Shown: positions 9,126 to 19,303, counted from the stretch's first letter. The stretch is 64,000 nucleotides of DNA from Trichobilharzia regenti (GCA_944472135.2 OX235263.1:17467517-17531516), one strand, 5' to 3'. The notes: generated by a model not told the origin, from the letters alone. Translations and numbers: made by a program.

Positions 9126-11081
9126 ATGCCTGGGTCAAAGAAGGGACAGAGTGTCTTGGATGCAAACAGGAAAGTAAGTCATGGTGACTTGTCTGTTAAT
9201 TGTAACGATGTGTCTGATGTTAAGTATGACATGGTTGATGTTACTGTTTCGCCGTTCAGGGATAATAGGAACATCAAACTCCCTAAATTTGAACCACGGT
9301 GTTTTGATGGAAACCCGGCTGATTATTTACAATTTGTAAAGGAGTTTGAGATCATGCTGAATAGTTTTCTATTAAGTGATGAATTGAAGTTAATGTATTT
9401 GATGAGATATTGCACTGGAGATGCTGCAAGAGCTATACAGTGTTGTAAGTTTATGAAGCCAAAAGAGGGCTACGATGAGGCTATGAGCATATTACGCCAT
9501 AGGTTTGGAAGACCCTCGATGATTGCAGGGAAATTATTCGAGGCTGTTAAGGGTAATGGTGGTCAATTACAAGATGACTCCCAGGAACTCACTGAGATTT
9601 TAGATAATTTGCTAATTTACAAGAATGGAATGATTTCGATGAATCGAATGAGTGACCTCAACTCGAGTTTTATACTAGAAGTAATAGCAAGACGTCTACC
9701 TACTCGACTGCAAAGGAAGTGGGTGAAGATAAGCTCCCGTATGGATGATGAGCGTATCGAGCCAAAGTTTGATGATATCCTGAAACTGGTAAATACTAGT
9801 GTCAATCAATCTATGAGCAAGTTTGCCAGTATATTGAATCTCACCCCTAGAATAGAGCAGTCTGAGAGCAAAATGCAATCATTGATGACGAGAGGGCCTC
9901 AGAGAGGTGGATATCGAGAAGGCTCCATGATGTCTAGTGATGCATATAGACCTAGTGAGTGTAACAGGTTTCGTAGTACATCCTCAACAGATAAGTTACA
10001 AGATGCAAGACAAACACGGTTGTGTTGTACTCGTTTGCAAGAGGTGCATACAGAGGTGAACTGTGAATCAGTGAGCAAGCTCAGTGATAGGCTGAGTGTG
10101 AACTCCAGGCCTGACTCCGAATTGTGTGACGATAACGATGTGGTCAAGAAGTCTGTAGTTGCAACTGGTAAGCCATTATTGAATAGAGTGTCACAGAAGA
10201 GAGTTACAGTTTCAGAGTGCAGTTCTGACCCTACAAGTTTACAAGGTATTACTAGTCAGAGTGAAGATATAAAACCTTTAATGATTTGTGAGGAGGAACC
10301 AAAATTGTCTACTTCTGTTATTAAAGAGTTTGAAAATGATGAAGTTGACGGTAAATTGAATATTTGTGGTAATGATCATGATAGTGCAGATTTGTCTTTG
10401 GTTGATCATGATGAAATGGAGGGAATGCCTACTACCGCTAAGTTAAATAAAGGTTCTGTACAACTGCAACGTGAAGTAGAATTGAACGCAGATGCAGCTC
10501 CAAAAGGTGTGCATACTTGTGAGACAGTCAGTGGGAATGATCAGCATGTAGCCCACCTATCATCAGATGATAGTGCTAAACCCGAACTAGTAGTGAAAGA
10601 CAGCAGTGGTGGTAATCTTGCAGTTGGACAACTATCTGAAAGCCGAAAAAGAACAGCTTCTGATCCACCGCTAACTTCATCACCTTGTGTCACTCAGTCA
10701 TCGTTGGTGCTGTCATCCACAATGAAACAGATGCCCATCAACTCAAGTATCTTGTGCAATGACTATGATAGTATTGGTGCGTTTGAAAAGACGAAAGATA
10801 TTGCTCAGTTTAGTGTGGATAAGCCAAGTTTAAAGGAGAGAGTTATTGTTAAATTGACTTGCACGAATAAAGGCATTTCTAGTTTCAAGTTACTATTTGA
10901 ATGTTATTATCTTTGGTGTAAATTACTCTGTTTCTACACTTGGTTGATGAGATATGTCGTGTGTTTGTTGGTCATCTATATTCTACGATACAATGACATG
11001 GGTGTGTTGCCGTTCAGATTTGAGGATATAGCTGATAGAGGGAAGTTAGCAAATGAACTCTGCGACGATTTTCCAACCTAG
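9126..11081 (+). CDS. BEL/Pao-type Gag, 651 aa, unit 1
   Basis: The frame starts MPGSKKGQ, 144 bp after the LTR. Residues 50-220 or so are the Pao-gag/DUF1759-like region: KLPKFEPRCFDGNPADYLQF, LMYLMRYCTGDAARAI, GYDEAMSILRHRFGRP and RRLPTRLQRKWVKISS. In BEL/Pao elements this region belongs to the capsid polyprotein. The middle (300-560) is polar and Ser/Asp-rich without a CCHC zinc knuckle. Residues 590-627 or so form a strongly hydrophobic stretch (LLFECYYLWCKLLCFY, then VVCLLVIYIL) that could span or associate with a membrane. The protein ends NELCDDFPT. No pol follows. It is the most diverged of the three array copies (LRHRFG, ERIEPKFDD) but still fully open. Confidence 0.85.
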   Translation: MPGSKKGQSVLDANRKVSHGDLSVNCNDVSDVKYDMVDVTVSPFRDNRNIKLPKFEPRCFDGNPADYLQFVKEFEIMLNSFLLSDELKLMYLMRYCTGDAARAIQCCKFMKPKEGYDEAMSILRHRFGRPSMIAGKLFEAVKGNGGQLQDDSQELTEILDNLLIYKNGMISMNRMSDLNSSFILEVIARRLPTRLQRKWVKISSRMDDERIEPKFDDILKLVNTSVNQSMSKFASILNLTPRIEQSESKMQSLMTRGPQRGGYREGSMMSSDAYRPSECNRFRSTSSTDKLQDARQTRLCCTRLQEVHTEVNCESVSKLSDRLSVNSRPDSELCDDNDVVKKSVVATGKPLLNRVSQKRVTVSECSSDPTSLQGITSQSEDIKPLMICEEEPKLSTSVIKEFENDEVDGKLNICGNDHDSADLSLVDHDEMEGMPTTAKLNKGSVQLQREVELNADAAPKGVHTCETVSGNDQHVAHLSSDDSAKPELVVKDSSGGNLAVGQLSESRKRTASDPPLTSSPCVTQSSLVLSSTMKQMPINSSILCNDYDSIGAFEKTKDIAQFSVDKPSLKERVIVKLTCTNKGISSFKLLFECYYLWCKLLCFYTWLMRYVVCLLVIYILRYNDMGVLPFRFEDIADRGKLANELCDDFPT

Positions 11082-12033
11082 GGCGTCAACCTGAGAAGGG
11101 TTGTAGGCGTTCTGGTGTAAGTCCTACAGTTCTTCAAGGGTAGATTGTCGTGTCAGAATCCACAACATTTGATGTGCTGATTGTACATATGTTTGTGTTA
11201 AATAGTTGTGTGATTTCCAATTGATGTAATTGTTGGTTAATCTTGTTTGTGTCTGGACATTCCACAACTTACAATCGTCAACCTGTGAAGGGTTGCAGGC
11301 GCACTGGTGTAAGTCCTGCAATTCTTCAAAGTAATTCCACCAAGACATGATCCGCGAGGTTATTCGTACTATTTGTATATATGTGTGGTGTGTCATATCA
11401 ATTGGTGTTTTTTGGATTCATTGTGTTTACTTGTTGTTTTCGTATCTTGTTGTTATTGCGTAATTTTGTTAAAATTTTCGTCGTGATTACTTCTGAAGTT
11501 GTTTCGAGTCTTCTACATTTGTGAATGAATTGATTGATGTTAAAGACAGCAGATGGGTCGTATACGCCGGGGAGGCTATTGCTGAGAATGAAACGCACAC
11601 GGAGATAATTGTTAGCTGCGGTCCGACACGCCGGGGAGAAAGAGTGTAAACGACTGAGGCTCGCATGCGTCACCGCTACTAGAACTGAGGCAGAATGAGT
11701 GACAAGCGATTTCAGTGATAATTGACAGTGAATAGAAAAGAGGATGCTTGAAGAGTATCATGAGGTGCTGCTATGGTTACGTTGCATTCTGCAAGAGTCA
11801 TTCTAGTAAGTGGCGATTGTGTTGGAAGATGTCAAGAGGAGGTCTCTGTCTGGACGCGCAGGTCGTCAGCGATGTGTGAGATTGTGCTGTGGGTATGCTT
11901 GTGGTGTGTTGGCTTTTCTGTTTGTTTTCCATTTCAGCTCTGTCCGTGTGACCCAGGTTCTCGCAATGGCATCCAAGTCAACGTGCATTGGTCGTGAAGG
12001 AAGAAAGGGTTGGATCCCTTTTTTGCCGGGGAG
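11082..12033 (+). other. 3' non-coding region of unit 1
   Basis: Holds two copies of a hairpin-bearing repeat (11101-11129 and 11293-11321) about 192 bp apart. Just before the next LTR there is a purine run that forms a hairpin with a T run (12001-12024), then GGGGAG against the LTR. Short frames on both strands here have no recognisable domains. Confidence 0.7.
11101..11321 (+). promoter_or_regulatory. Paired RNA hairpins downstream of gag, unit 1
   Basis: Hairpin a: TTGTAGG (11101-11107) with CCTACAG (11123-11129). Hairpin b: TTGCAGG (11293-11299) with CCTGCAA (11315-11321). The T-A pair of one is C-G in the other, so both positions changed together. The loop has TCTGGTGTAAGT in a and CACTGGTGTAAGT in b. 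A function in packaging, export or 3' processing is inference. Confidence 0.6.
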
Positions 12034-12355
12034 TGTCAATGGAGTTGAAGATTGAACGATCAATTCTTGGTTGTTTGCTCAAAATCAACTTCCCCGATTT
12101 TCGCGGAGGCATCAATACGACAGTCATCGTCTCATCGGTCGCTGTTCAGAAAGAAGAGTAAAATATCGTCAGAACAGACCTTAGTTCGTTTATTCCTTTT
12201 ATATGTTGGTGTAACAATAAAGAAATAACAAGCAGCAGATCGGTGTTTTGGTTTTTGCGTCCGTTACAACTAAGCGTTTCTGAAACTCAAAGGAACAGCG
12301 TGGGCCCGAGCGTAGCGAGAGCTGGGCATTAACGGTTTATGAGACGAGACTGACA
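12034..12355 (+). mobile_element. LTR 2 of the array (shared by units 1 and 2)
   Basis: 322 bp, TGTCA...TGACA. It keeps an extra CAG at 12175-12177 at the site where other LTRs have either nothing or a 34-38-bp segment. It acts as 3' LTR of unit 1 and 5' LTR of unit 2. Confidence 0.88.
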
Positions 12356-12499
12356 GTTTCTGACGATAGAAACAGATCTGGCGGATTGAAACAGTTGGTG
12401 AAAGTTTGGATAGTCGCCGTTCATTTTTCCTGGTGCCGGTCAAGTCCTCTTTGAACAAGCAATATCTGGAACTTTTTTGGAATTGGGTCAAGTTCAACA

Positions 12500-14455
12500 A
12501 TGCCTGGGTCAAAGAAGGGACAGAGTGTCTTGGATGCAAACAGGAAAGTAAGTCATGGTGACTTGTCTGTTAATTGTAACGATGTGTCTGATGTTAAGCA
12601 TGACATGGTTGATGTTACTGTTTCGCCGTTCAGGGATAATAGGAACATCAAACTCCCTAAATTTGAACCACGGTGTTTTGATGGAAACCCGGCTGATTAT
12701 TTACAATTTGTAAAGGAGTTTGAGATCATGCTGAGTAGTTTTCTATTAAGTGATGAATTGAAGTTAATGTATTTGATGAGATATTGCACTGGAGATGCTG
12801 CAAGAGCTATACAGTGCTGTAAGTTTATGAAGCCAAAAGAGGGCTACTACGAGGCTATGAGCATATTACGTCAAAGGTTTGGAAGACCTTCGATGATTGC
12901 AGGGAAATTATTCGAGGCTGTTAAGGGTAATGGTGGTCAATTACAGGATGACTCCCAGGCACTCACTGAGTTTTTAGATAATTTGCTAATTTACAAGAAT
13001 GGAATGATTTCGATGAATCGCGTGAGTGACCTCAACTCGAGTTTTATACTAGAAGTAATAGCAAGACGTCTACCTACTCGACTGCAAAGGAAGTGGGTGA
13101 AGATAAGCTCCCGTATGGAGGATGAGGGTATCGAGCCAAAGTTTGATGATATCCTGAAACTGGTAAATACTAGTGTCAATCAATCTATGAGCAAGTTCGC
13201 CAGTCTGTTAGATCTCACCCCTAGAATAGAGCAGTCTGAGGGTAAAACGCAATCATTGATGACGAAAGGGCCTCAGAGAGGTGGATATCGAGAAGGCTCC
13301 ATGATGTCTAGTAATGCATATAGACCTAGTGAGTGTAACAGGTTTCGTAGTACATCCTCAACAGATAAGTTACAAGATGCAAGACAAACACGGTTGTGTT
13401 GTACTCGTTTGCAAGAGGTGCATACAGAGGTGAACTGTGAACCAGTGAGCAAGTTCAGTGATAAGCTAAATGTAAACTCCGGGCCTGACTCCGAATTGTG
13501 CAACGATAACGGTGCGGTGAAGAAGTCTGTAGTTGCAACTGGTAAGCCGTTGTTGAATAGAGTGTCACAGAATAGAGTTGCTGCTTCAGAGTGCAGTTCT
13601 GACCCTACAAGTTTACAAGGTATAACTAGTCAGAGTGAAGATATAAAACCTTTAATGATTTGTGAGGAGGAACCAAAATTGTCTACTTCTGTTATTAAAG
13701 AGTTTGAAAATGATGAACTTGACGGTAAATTGAATATTTGTGGTAATGATCATGATAGTGCAGATTTGTCTTTGGTTGATCATGATGAGATGGAGGAAAT
13801 GCCTACTACTGCTAAGTTAAATAAAGGTTCTGTACAACTACAACGTGAAGTAGAATTGAACGCAGATGCAGTTCCAGAAGGTGTGCATACTTGTGAGACA
13901 GTCAGTGTAATTGATCAGCGTGTAGCCCACCTATCATCAGATGATAGTGCTAAACCCGAACTAGTAGTGAAAGACAGCAGTGGTGGTAATCTTGCAGTTG
14001 GACAACTATCTGAAAGCCGAAAAAGAACAGCTTCTGATCCACCGCTAAGTTCATCACCTTGTGTCACTCAGTCATCGTTGGTGTTTTCATCCACAATGAA
14101 ACAGATGCCCATCAACTCAAGTATCTTGTGCAATGACTATGATAGTATTGGTGCGTTTGAAAGGACGAAAGATATTGCTCAGTTTAGTGTGGATAAGCCA
14201 AGTGTAAAGGAGAGAGTTATTGTTAAATTGACTTGCACGAATAAAGGCATTTCTAGTTTCAAGTTACTATTTGAATGTTATTATCTTTGGTGTAAATTAC
14301 TCTGTTTCTATACTTGGTTGATGAGATATGTCGTGTGTTTGTTGGTCATCTATATTCTACGATACAATGACATGGGCGTGTTGCCGTTCAGATTTGAGGA
14401 TATAGCTGATAGAAGGAAGTTAGCAAATGAACTCTGCGACGATTTTCCAACCTAG
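12500..14455 (+). CDS. BEL/Pao-type Gag, 651 aa, unit 2
   Basis: Same start (MPGSKKGQ, 144 bp after the LTR), length and layout as unit 1: Pao-gag region near residues 50-220, polar middle, hydrophobic stretch near 590-627, terminus NELCDDFPT. It differs from unit 3 at only a handful of residues (KEGYYEAMSI for KEGYDEAMSI, MNRVSD for MNRMSD, EMEEMP for EMEGMP), which suggests recent duplication. No frameshift or stop. Stop at 14453-14455, followed 20 bp later by the conserved hairpin. Confidence 0.86.
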   Translation: MPGSKKGQSVLDANRKVSHGDLSVNCNDVSDVKHDMVDVTVSPFRDNRNIKLPKFEPRCFDGNPADYLQFVKEFEIMLSSFLLSDELKLMYLMRYCTGDAARAIQCCKFMKPKEGYYEAMSILRQRFGRPSMIAGKLFEAVKGNGGQLQDDSQALTEFLDNLLIYKNGMISMNRVSDLNSSFILEVIARRLPTRLQRKWVKISSRMEDEGIEPKFDDILKLVNTSVNQSMSKFASLLDLTPRIEQSEGKTQSLMTKGPQRGGYREGSMMSSNAYRPSECNRFRSTSSTDKLQDARQTRLCCTRLQEVHTEVNCEPVSKFSDKLNVNSGPDSELCNDNGAVKKSVVATGKPLLNRVSQNRVAASECSSDPTSLQGITSQSEDIKPLMICEEEPKLSTSVIKEFENDELDGKLNICGNDHDSADLSLVDHDEMEEMPTTAKLNKGSVQLQREVELNADAVPEGVHTCETVSVIDQRVAHLSSDDSAKPELVVKDSSGGNLAVGQLSESRKRTASDPPLSSSPCVTQSSLVFSSTMKQMPINSSILCNDYDSIGAFERTKDIAQFSVDKPSVKERVIVKLTCTNKGISSFKLLFECYYLWCKLLCFYTWLMRYVVCLLVIYILRYNDMGVLPFRFEDIADRRKLANELCDDFPT

Positions 14456-15407
14456 GGCGTCAACCTGAGAAGGGTTGTAGGCGTACTGGTGTAAGTCCTA
14501 CAGTTCTTCAAGGGTAGTTTGTCGTGTCAGAATCCACAACATTTGATGTGTTGATTGTACATATGTTTGTGTTAAATAGTTGTGTGATTTCCAATTGATG
14601 TAATTGTTGGTTAATCTTGTTTGTGTCTGGACATTCCACAACTTACAATCGTCAACCTGTGAAGGGTTGCAGGCGTACTGGTGTAAGTCCTGCAATTCTT
14701 CAAAGTAATTCCACCAAGACATGATCCGCGAGGTTATTTGTACTATTTGTATATATGTGTGGTGTGTCATATCAATTGGTGTTTTTTGGATTCATTGTGT
14801 TTACTTGTTGTTTTCGTATCTTGTTGTTATTGCGTAATTTTGTTAAAATTTTCGTCGTGATTACTTCTGAAGTTGTTTCGAGTCTTCTACATTTGTGAAT
14901 GAATTGATTGATGTTAAAGACAGCAGATGGGTCGTATACGCCGGGGAGGCTATTGCTGAGAATGAAATGCACACGGAGATAATTGTTAGCTGCGGTCCGA
15001 CACGCCGGGGAGAAAGAGTGTAAACGACTGAGGCTCGCATGCGTCACCGCTACTAGAACTGAGGCAGAATGAGTGACAAGCGATTTCAGTGATAATTGAT
15101 AGTGAATAGAAAAGAGGATGCTTGAAGAGTATCATGAGGTGCTGCTATGGTCACGTTGCATTCTGCAAGAGTCATTCTAGTAAGTGGCGATTGTGTTGGA
15201 AGATGTCAAGAGGAGGTCTCTGTCTGGAGGCGCAGGTCGTCAGCGATGTGTGAGATTGTGCTGTGGGTATGCTTGTGGTGTGTTGGCTTTTCTGTTTGTT
15301 TTCCATTTCAGCTCTGTCCGTGTGACCCAGGTTCTCGCAATGGCATCCAAGTCAACGTGCATTGGTCGTGAAGGAAAAAAGGGTTGGATCCCTTTTTTGC
15401 CGGGGAG
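14456..15407 (+). promoter_or_regulatory. 3' non-coding region of unit 2 with two hairpins and a terminal purine hairpin
   Basis: Hairpin a is at 14475-14503 (TTGTAGG/CCTACAG) and hairpin b at 14667-14695 (TTGCAGG/CCTGCAA). The terminal hairpin AAAAAAGGG-TTGGAT-CCCTTTTTT spans 15375-15398 and is followed by GGGGAG and the LTR at 15408. The purine side is a candidate polypurine tract, though GGGGAG abutting the LTR may be the actual primer. Confidence 0.6.
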
Positions 15408-15760
15408 TGTCAATGGAGTTGAAGATTGAACGATCAATTCTTGGTTGTTTGCTCAAAATCAACTTCCCCGATTTTCGCGGAGGCATCAATACGACAGTCA
15501 TCGTCTCATCGGTCGCTGTTCAGAAAGAAGAGTAAAATATCGTCAGAATAAAATGATATATTATTGTAATATTTGTTTTCAGACCTTAGTTCGTTTATTC
15601 CTTTTATATGTTGGTGTAACAATAAAGAAATAACAAGCAGCAGATCGGTGTTTTGGTTTTTGCGTCCGTTACAACTAAGCGTTTCTGAAACTCAAAGGAA
15701 CAGCGTGGGCCCGAGCGTAGCGAGAGCTGGGCATTAACGGTTTATGAGACGAGACTGACA
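15408..15760 (+). mobile_element. LTR 3 of the array, with 34-bp extra segment
   Basis: 353 bp. It is identical in plan to the 319-bp LTRs except for 15549-15582, which ends TTGTTTTCAG before ACCTTAG. Removing those 34 bp gives exactly the short LTR. The segment begins TAAAATG, so it lacks the 5' GT seen at 1516. Confidence 0.88.
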
Positions 15761-15904
15761 GTTTCTGACGATAGAAACAGATCTGGCGGATTGAAACAGT
15801 TGGTGAAAGTTTGGATAGTCGCCGTTCATTTTTCCTGGTGCCGGTCAAGTCCTCTTTGAACAAGCAATATCTGGAACTTTTTTGGAATTGGGTCAAGTTC
15901 AACA

Positions 15905-17860
15905 ATGCCTGGGTCAAAGAAGGGACAGAGTGTCTTGGATGCAAACAGGAAAGTAAGTCATGGTGACTTGTCTGTTAATTGTAACGATGTGTCTGATGTT
16001 AAGCATGACATGGTTGATGTTACTGTTTCGCCGTTCAGGGATAATAGGAACATCAAACTCCCTAAATTTGAACCACGGTGTTTTGATGGAAACCCGGCTG
16101 ATTATTTACAATTTGTAAAGGAGTTTGAGATCATGCTGAGTAGTTTTCTATTAACTGATGAATTGAAGTTAATGTATTTGATGAGATATTGCACTGGAGA
16201 TGCTGCAAGAGCTATACAGTGCTGTAAGTTTATGAAGCCAAAAGAGGGCTACGATGAGGCTATGAGCATATTACGTCAAAGGTTTGGAAGACCTTCGATG
16301 ATTGCAGGGAAATTATTCGAGGCTGTTAAGGGTAATGGTGGTCAATTACAGGATGACTCCCAGGCACTCACTGAGTTTTTAGATAATTTGCTAATTTACA
16401 AGAATGGAATGATTTCGATGAATCGCATGAGTGACCTCAACTCGAGTTTTATACTAGAAGTAATAGCAAGACGTCTACCTACTCGACTGCAAAGGAAGTG
16501 GGTGAAGATAAGCTCCCGTATGGAGGATGAGGGTATCGAGCCAAAGTTTGATGATATCCTGAAACTGGTAAATACTAGTGTCAATCAATCTATGAGCAAG
16601 TTCGCCAGTCTGTTAGATCTCACCCCTAGAATAGAGCAGTCTGAGGGTAAAACGCACTCATTGATGACGAAAGGGCCTCAGAGAGGTGGATATCGAGAAG
16701 GCTCCATGATGTCTAGTAATGCATATAGACCTAGTGAGTGTAACAGGTTTCGTAGTACATCCTCAACAGATAAGTTACAAGATGCAAGACAAACACGGTT
16801 GTGTTGTACTCGTTTGCAAGAGGTGCATACAGAGGTGAACTGTGAACCAGTGAGCAAGTTCAGTGATAAGCTAAATGTAAACTCCGGGCCTGACTCCGAA
16901 TTGTGCAACGATAACGGTGCGGTGAAGAAGTCTGTAGTTGCAACTGGTAAGCCGTTGTTGAATAGAGTGTCACAGAATAGAGTTGCTGCTTCAGAGTGCA
17001 GTTCTGACCCTACAAGTTTACAAGGTATAACTAGTCAGAGTGAAGATATAAAACCTTTAATGATTTGTGAGGAGGAACCAAAATTGTCTACTTCTGTTAT
17101 TAAAGAGTTTGAAAATGATGAACTTGACGGTAAATTGAATATTTGTGGTAATGATCATGATAGTGCAGATTTGTCTTTGGTTGATCATGATGAGATGGAG
17201 GGAATGCCTACTACTGCTAAGTTAAATAAAGGTTCTGTACAACTACAACGTGAAGTAGAATTGAACGCAGATGCAGTTCCAGAAGGTGTGCATACTTGTG
17301 AGACAGTCAGTGTAATTGATCAGCGTGTAGCCCACCTATCATCAGATGATAGTGCTAAACCCGAACTAGTAGTGAAAGACAGCAGTGGTGGTAATCTTGC
17401 AGTTGGACAACTATCTGAAAGCCGAAAAAGAACAGCTTCTGATCCACCGCTAAGTTCATCACCTTGTGTCACTCAGTCATCGTTGGTGTTTTCATCCACA
17501 ATGAAACAGATGCCCATCAACTCAAGTATCTTGTGCAATGACTATGATAGTATTGGTGCGTTTGAAAGGACGAAAGATATTGCTCAGTTTAGTGTGGATA
17601 AGCCAAGTGTAAAGGAGAGAGTTATTGTTAAATTGACTTGCACGAATAAAGGCATTTCTAGTTTCAAGTTACTATTTGAATGTTATTATCTTTGGTGTAA
17701 ATTACTCTGTTTCTATACTTGGTTGATGAGATATGTCGTGTGTTTGTTGGTCATCTATATTCTACGATACAATGACATGGGCGTGTTGCCGTTCAGATTT
17801 GAGGATATAGCTGATAGAAGGAAGTTAGCAAATGAACTCTGCGACGATTTTCCAACCTAG
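15905..17860 (+). CDS. BEL/Pao-type Gag, 651 aa, unit 3
   Basis: Open from MPGSKKGQ to NELCDDFPT with the same domains as units 1 and 2. It differs from unit 2 at few positions (SSFLLTDELK for SSFLLSDELK, GKTHSLM for GKTQSLM). No pol frame lies downstream. Keeping three full-length gag frames while pol is absent suggests that selection or recent amplification maintains gag; sequence alone cannot separate these. Confidence 0.86.
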   Translation: MPGSKKGQSVLDANRKVSHGDLSVNCNDVSDVKHDMVDVTVSPFRDNRNIKLPKFEPRCFDGNPADYLQFVKEFEIMLSSFLLTDELKLMYLMRYCTGDAARAIQCCKFMKPKEGYDEAMSILRQRFGRPSMIAGKLFEAVKGNGGQLQDDSQALTEFLDNLLIYKNGMISMNRMSDLNSSFILEVIARRLPTRLQRKWVKISSRMEDEGIEPKFDDILKLVNTSVNQSMSKFASLLDLTPRIEQSEGKTHSLMTKGPQRGGYREGSMMSSNAYRPSECNRFRSTSSTDKLQDARQTRLCCTRLQEVHTEVNCEPVSKFSDKLNVNSGPDSELCNDNGAVKKSVVATGKPLLNRVSQNRVAASECSSDPTSLQGITSQSEDIKPLMICEEEPKLSTSVIKEFENDELDGKLNICGNDHDSADLSLVDHDEMEGMPTTAKLNKGSVQLQREVELNADAVPEGVHTCETVSVIDQRVAHLSSDDSAKPELVVKDSSGGNLAVGQLSESRKRTASDPPLSSSPCVTQSSLVFSSTMKQMPINSSILCNDYDSIGAFERTKDIAQFSVDKPSVKERVIVKLTCTNKGISSFKLLFECYYLWCKLLCFYTWLMRYVVCLLVIYILRYNDMGVLPFRFEDIADRRKLANELCDDFPT

Positions 17861-18812
17861 GGCGTCAACCTGAGAAGGGTTGTAGGCGTACTGGTGTAAG
17901 TCCTACAGTTCTTCAAGGGTAGTTTGTCGTGTCAGAATCCACAACATTTGATGTGTTGATTGTACATATGTTTGTGTTAAATAGTTGTGTGATTTCCAAT
18001 TGATGTAATTGTTGGTTAATCTTGTTTGTGTCTGGACATTCCACAACTTACAATCGTCAACCTGTGAAGGGTTGCAGGCGTACTGGTGTAAGTCCTGCAA
18101 TTCTTCAAAGTAATTCCACCAAGACATGATCCGCGAGGTTATTTGTACTATTTGTATATATGTGTGGTGTGTCATATCAATTGGTGTTTTTTGGATTCAT
18201 TGTGTTTACTTGTTGTTTTCGTATCTTGTTGTTATTGCGTAATTTTGTTAAAATTTTCGTCGTGATTACTTCTGAAGTTGTTTCGAGTCTTCTACATTTG
18301 TGAATGAATTGATTGATGTTAAAGACAGCAGATGGGTCGTATACGCCGGGGAGGCTATTGCTGAGAATGAAATGCACACGGAGATAATTGTTAGCTGCGG
18401 TCCGACACGCCGGGGAGAAAGAGTGTAAACGACTGAGGCTCGCATGCGTCACCGCTACTAGAACTGAGGCAGAATGAGTGACAAGCGATTTCAGTGATAA
18501 TTGATAGTGAATAGAAAAGAGGATGCTTGAAGAGTATCATGAGGTGCTGCTATGGTCACGTTGCATTCTGCAAGAGTCATTCTAGTAAGTGGCGATTGTG
18601 TTGGAAGATGTCAAGAGGAGGTCTCTGTCTGGAGGCGCAGGTCGTCAGCGATGTGTGAGATTGTGCTGTGGGTATGCTTGTGGTGTGTTGGCTTTTCTGT
18701 TTGTTTTCCATTTCAGCTCTGTCCGTGTGACCCAGGTTCTCGCAATGGCATCCAAGTCAACGTGCATTGATCGTGAAGGAAAAAAGGGTTGGATCCCTTT
18801 TTTGCCGGGGAG
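17861..18812 (+). promoter_or_regulatory. 3' non-coding region of unit 3 with two hairpins and a terminal purine hairpin
   Basis: Hairpins lie at 17880-17908 and 18072-18100 with the same stems as unit 2. The AAAAAAGGG/CCCTTTTTT hairpin is at 18780-18803, followed by GGGGAG and the last LTR. Confidence 0.6.
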
Positions 18813-19131
18813 TGTCAATGGAGTTGAAGATTGAACGATCAATTCTTGGTTGTTTGCTCAAAATCAACTTCCCCGATTTTCGCGGAGGCATCAATACGAC
18901 AGTCATCGTCTCATCGGTCGCTGTTCAGAAAGAAGAGTAAAATATCGTCAGAAACCTTAGTTCGTTTATTCCTTTTATATGTTGGTGTAACAATAAAGAA
19001 ATAACAAGCAGCAGATCGGTGTTTTGGTTTTTGCGTCCGTTACAACTAAGCGTTTCTGAAACTCAAAGGAACAGCGTGGGCCCGAGCGTAGCGAGAGCTG
19101 GGCATTAACGGTTTATGAGACGAGACTGACA
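18813..19131 (+). mobile_element. LTR 4 of the array (3' end)
   Basis: 319 bp, TGTCA...TGACA, the short form without the mini-intron-like segment. Followed directly by ACGTC (19132-19136), the same five bases that precede LTR 1. Confidence 0.88.
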
Positions 19132-19303
19132 ACGTCTTTACTTGATCCTCATTATATCCCATTAAACCTAACATTTTACAGCTCTTTATGACTTATAATA
19201 TTCCTACACTCTGAAGAGTACGGTTGTACATTAGATGCACAAATAGGTATAAAACAAAAACAACTGGCACAACTGAGGATAAATGTATTGAAACCAAACC
19301 TTG
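19132..19303. other. Interspersed repeat, right part after the LTR array
   Basis: Continues the repeat cut at 8662; it matches the reverse complement of about 29560-29722. It breaks at 19303 near a short TGGAC match and passes into degenerate gag, which is also the outer edge of the large inverted repeat. Confidence 0.65.

Larger units (their letters stand above)
8663..19131 (+). mobile_element. Tandem array of three gag-only LTR elements sharing four LTRs
   Basis: Four LTRs (8663-8981, 12034-12355, 15408-15760, 18813-19131) alternate with three internal regions, each holding a short leader, a 651-codon gag and about 950 bp of non-coding DNA. ACGTC precedes the first LTR (8658-8662) and follows the last (19132-19136), and no duplication flanks the inner LTRs. 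Units two and three are almost identical, while unit one is more diverged. No protease, RT, RNase H or integrase is encoded, so movement would need enzymes from an autonomous BEL/Pao relative. Unequal LTR-LTR recombination after one insertion, or insertion of an already tandem cDNA, would both give this layout. Confidence 0.9.

Noticed and set aside
11398..11673. Genes in the 90-91-codon - strand frames repeated in every array unit
   Set aside because: They lie in the non-coding 3' region of the gag-only element, have no recognisable domain, overlap the hairpin repeats and repeat only because the unit repeats.
8663..19131. Tandem host gene family of three 651-residue proteins
   Set aside because: Each copy lies between TGTCA...TGACA LTRs with a target duplication around the whole array, and the protein has Pao-gag signatures.
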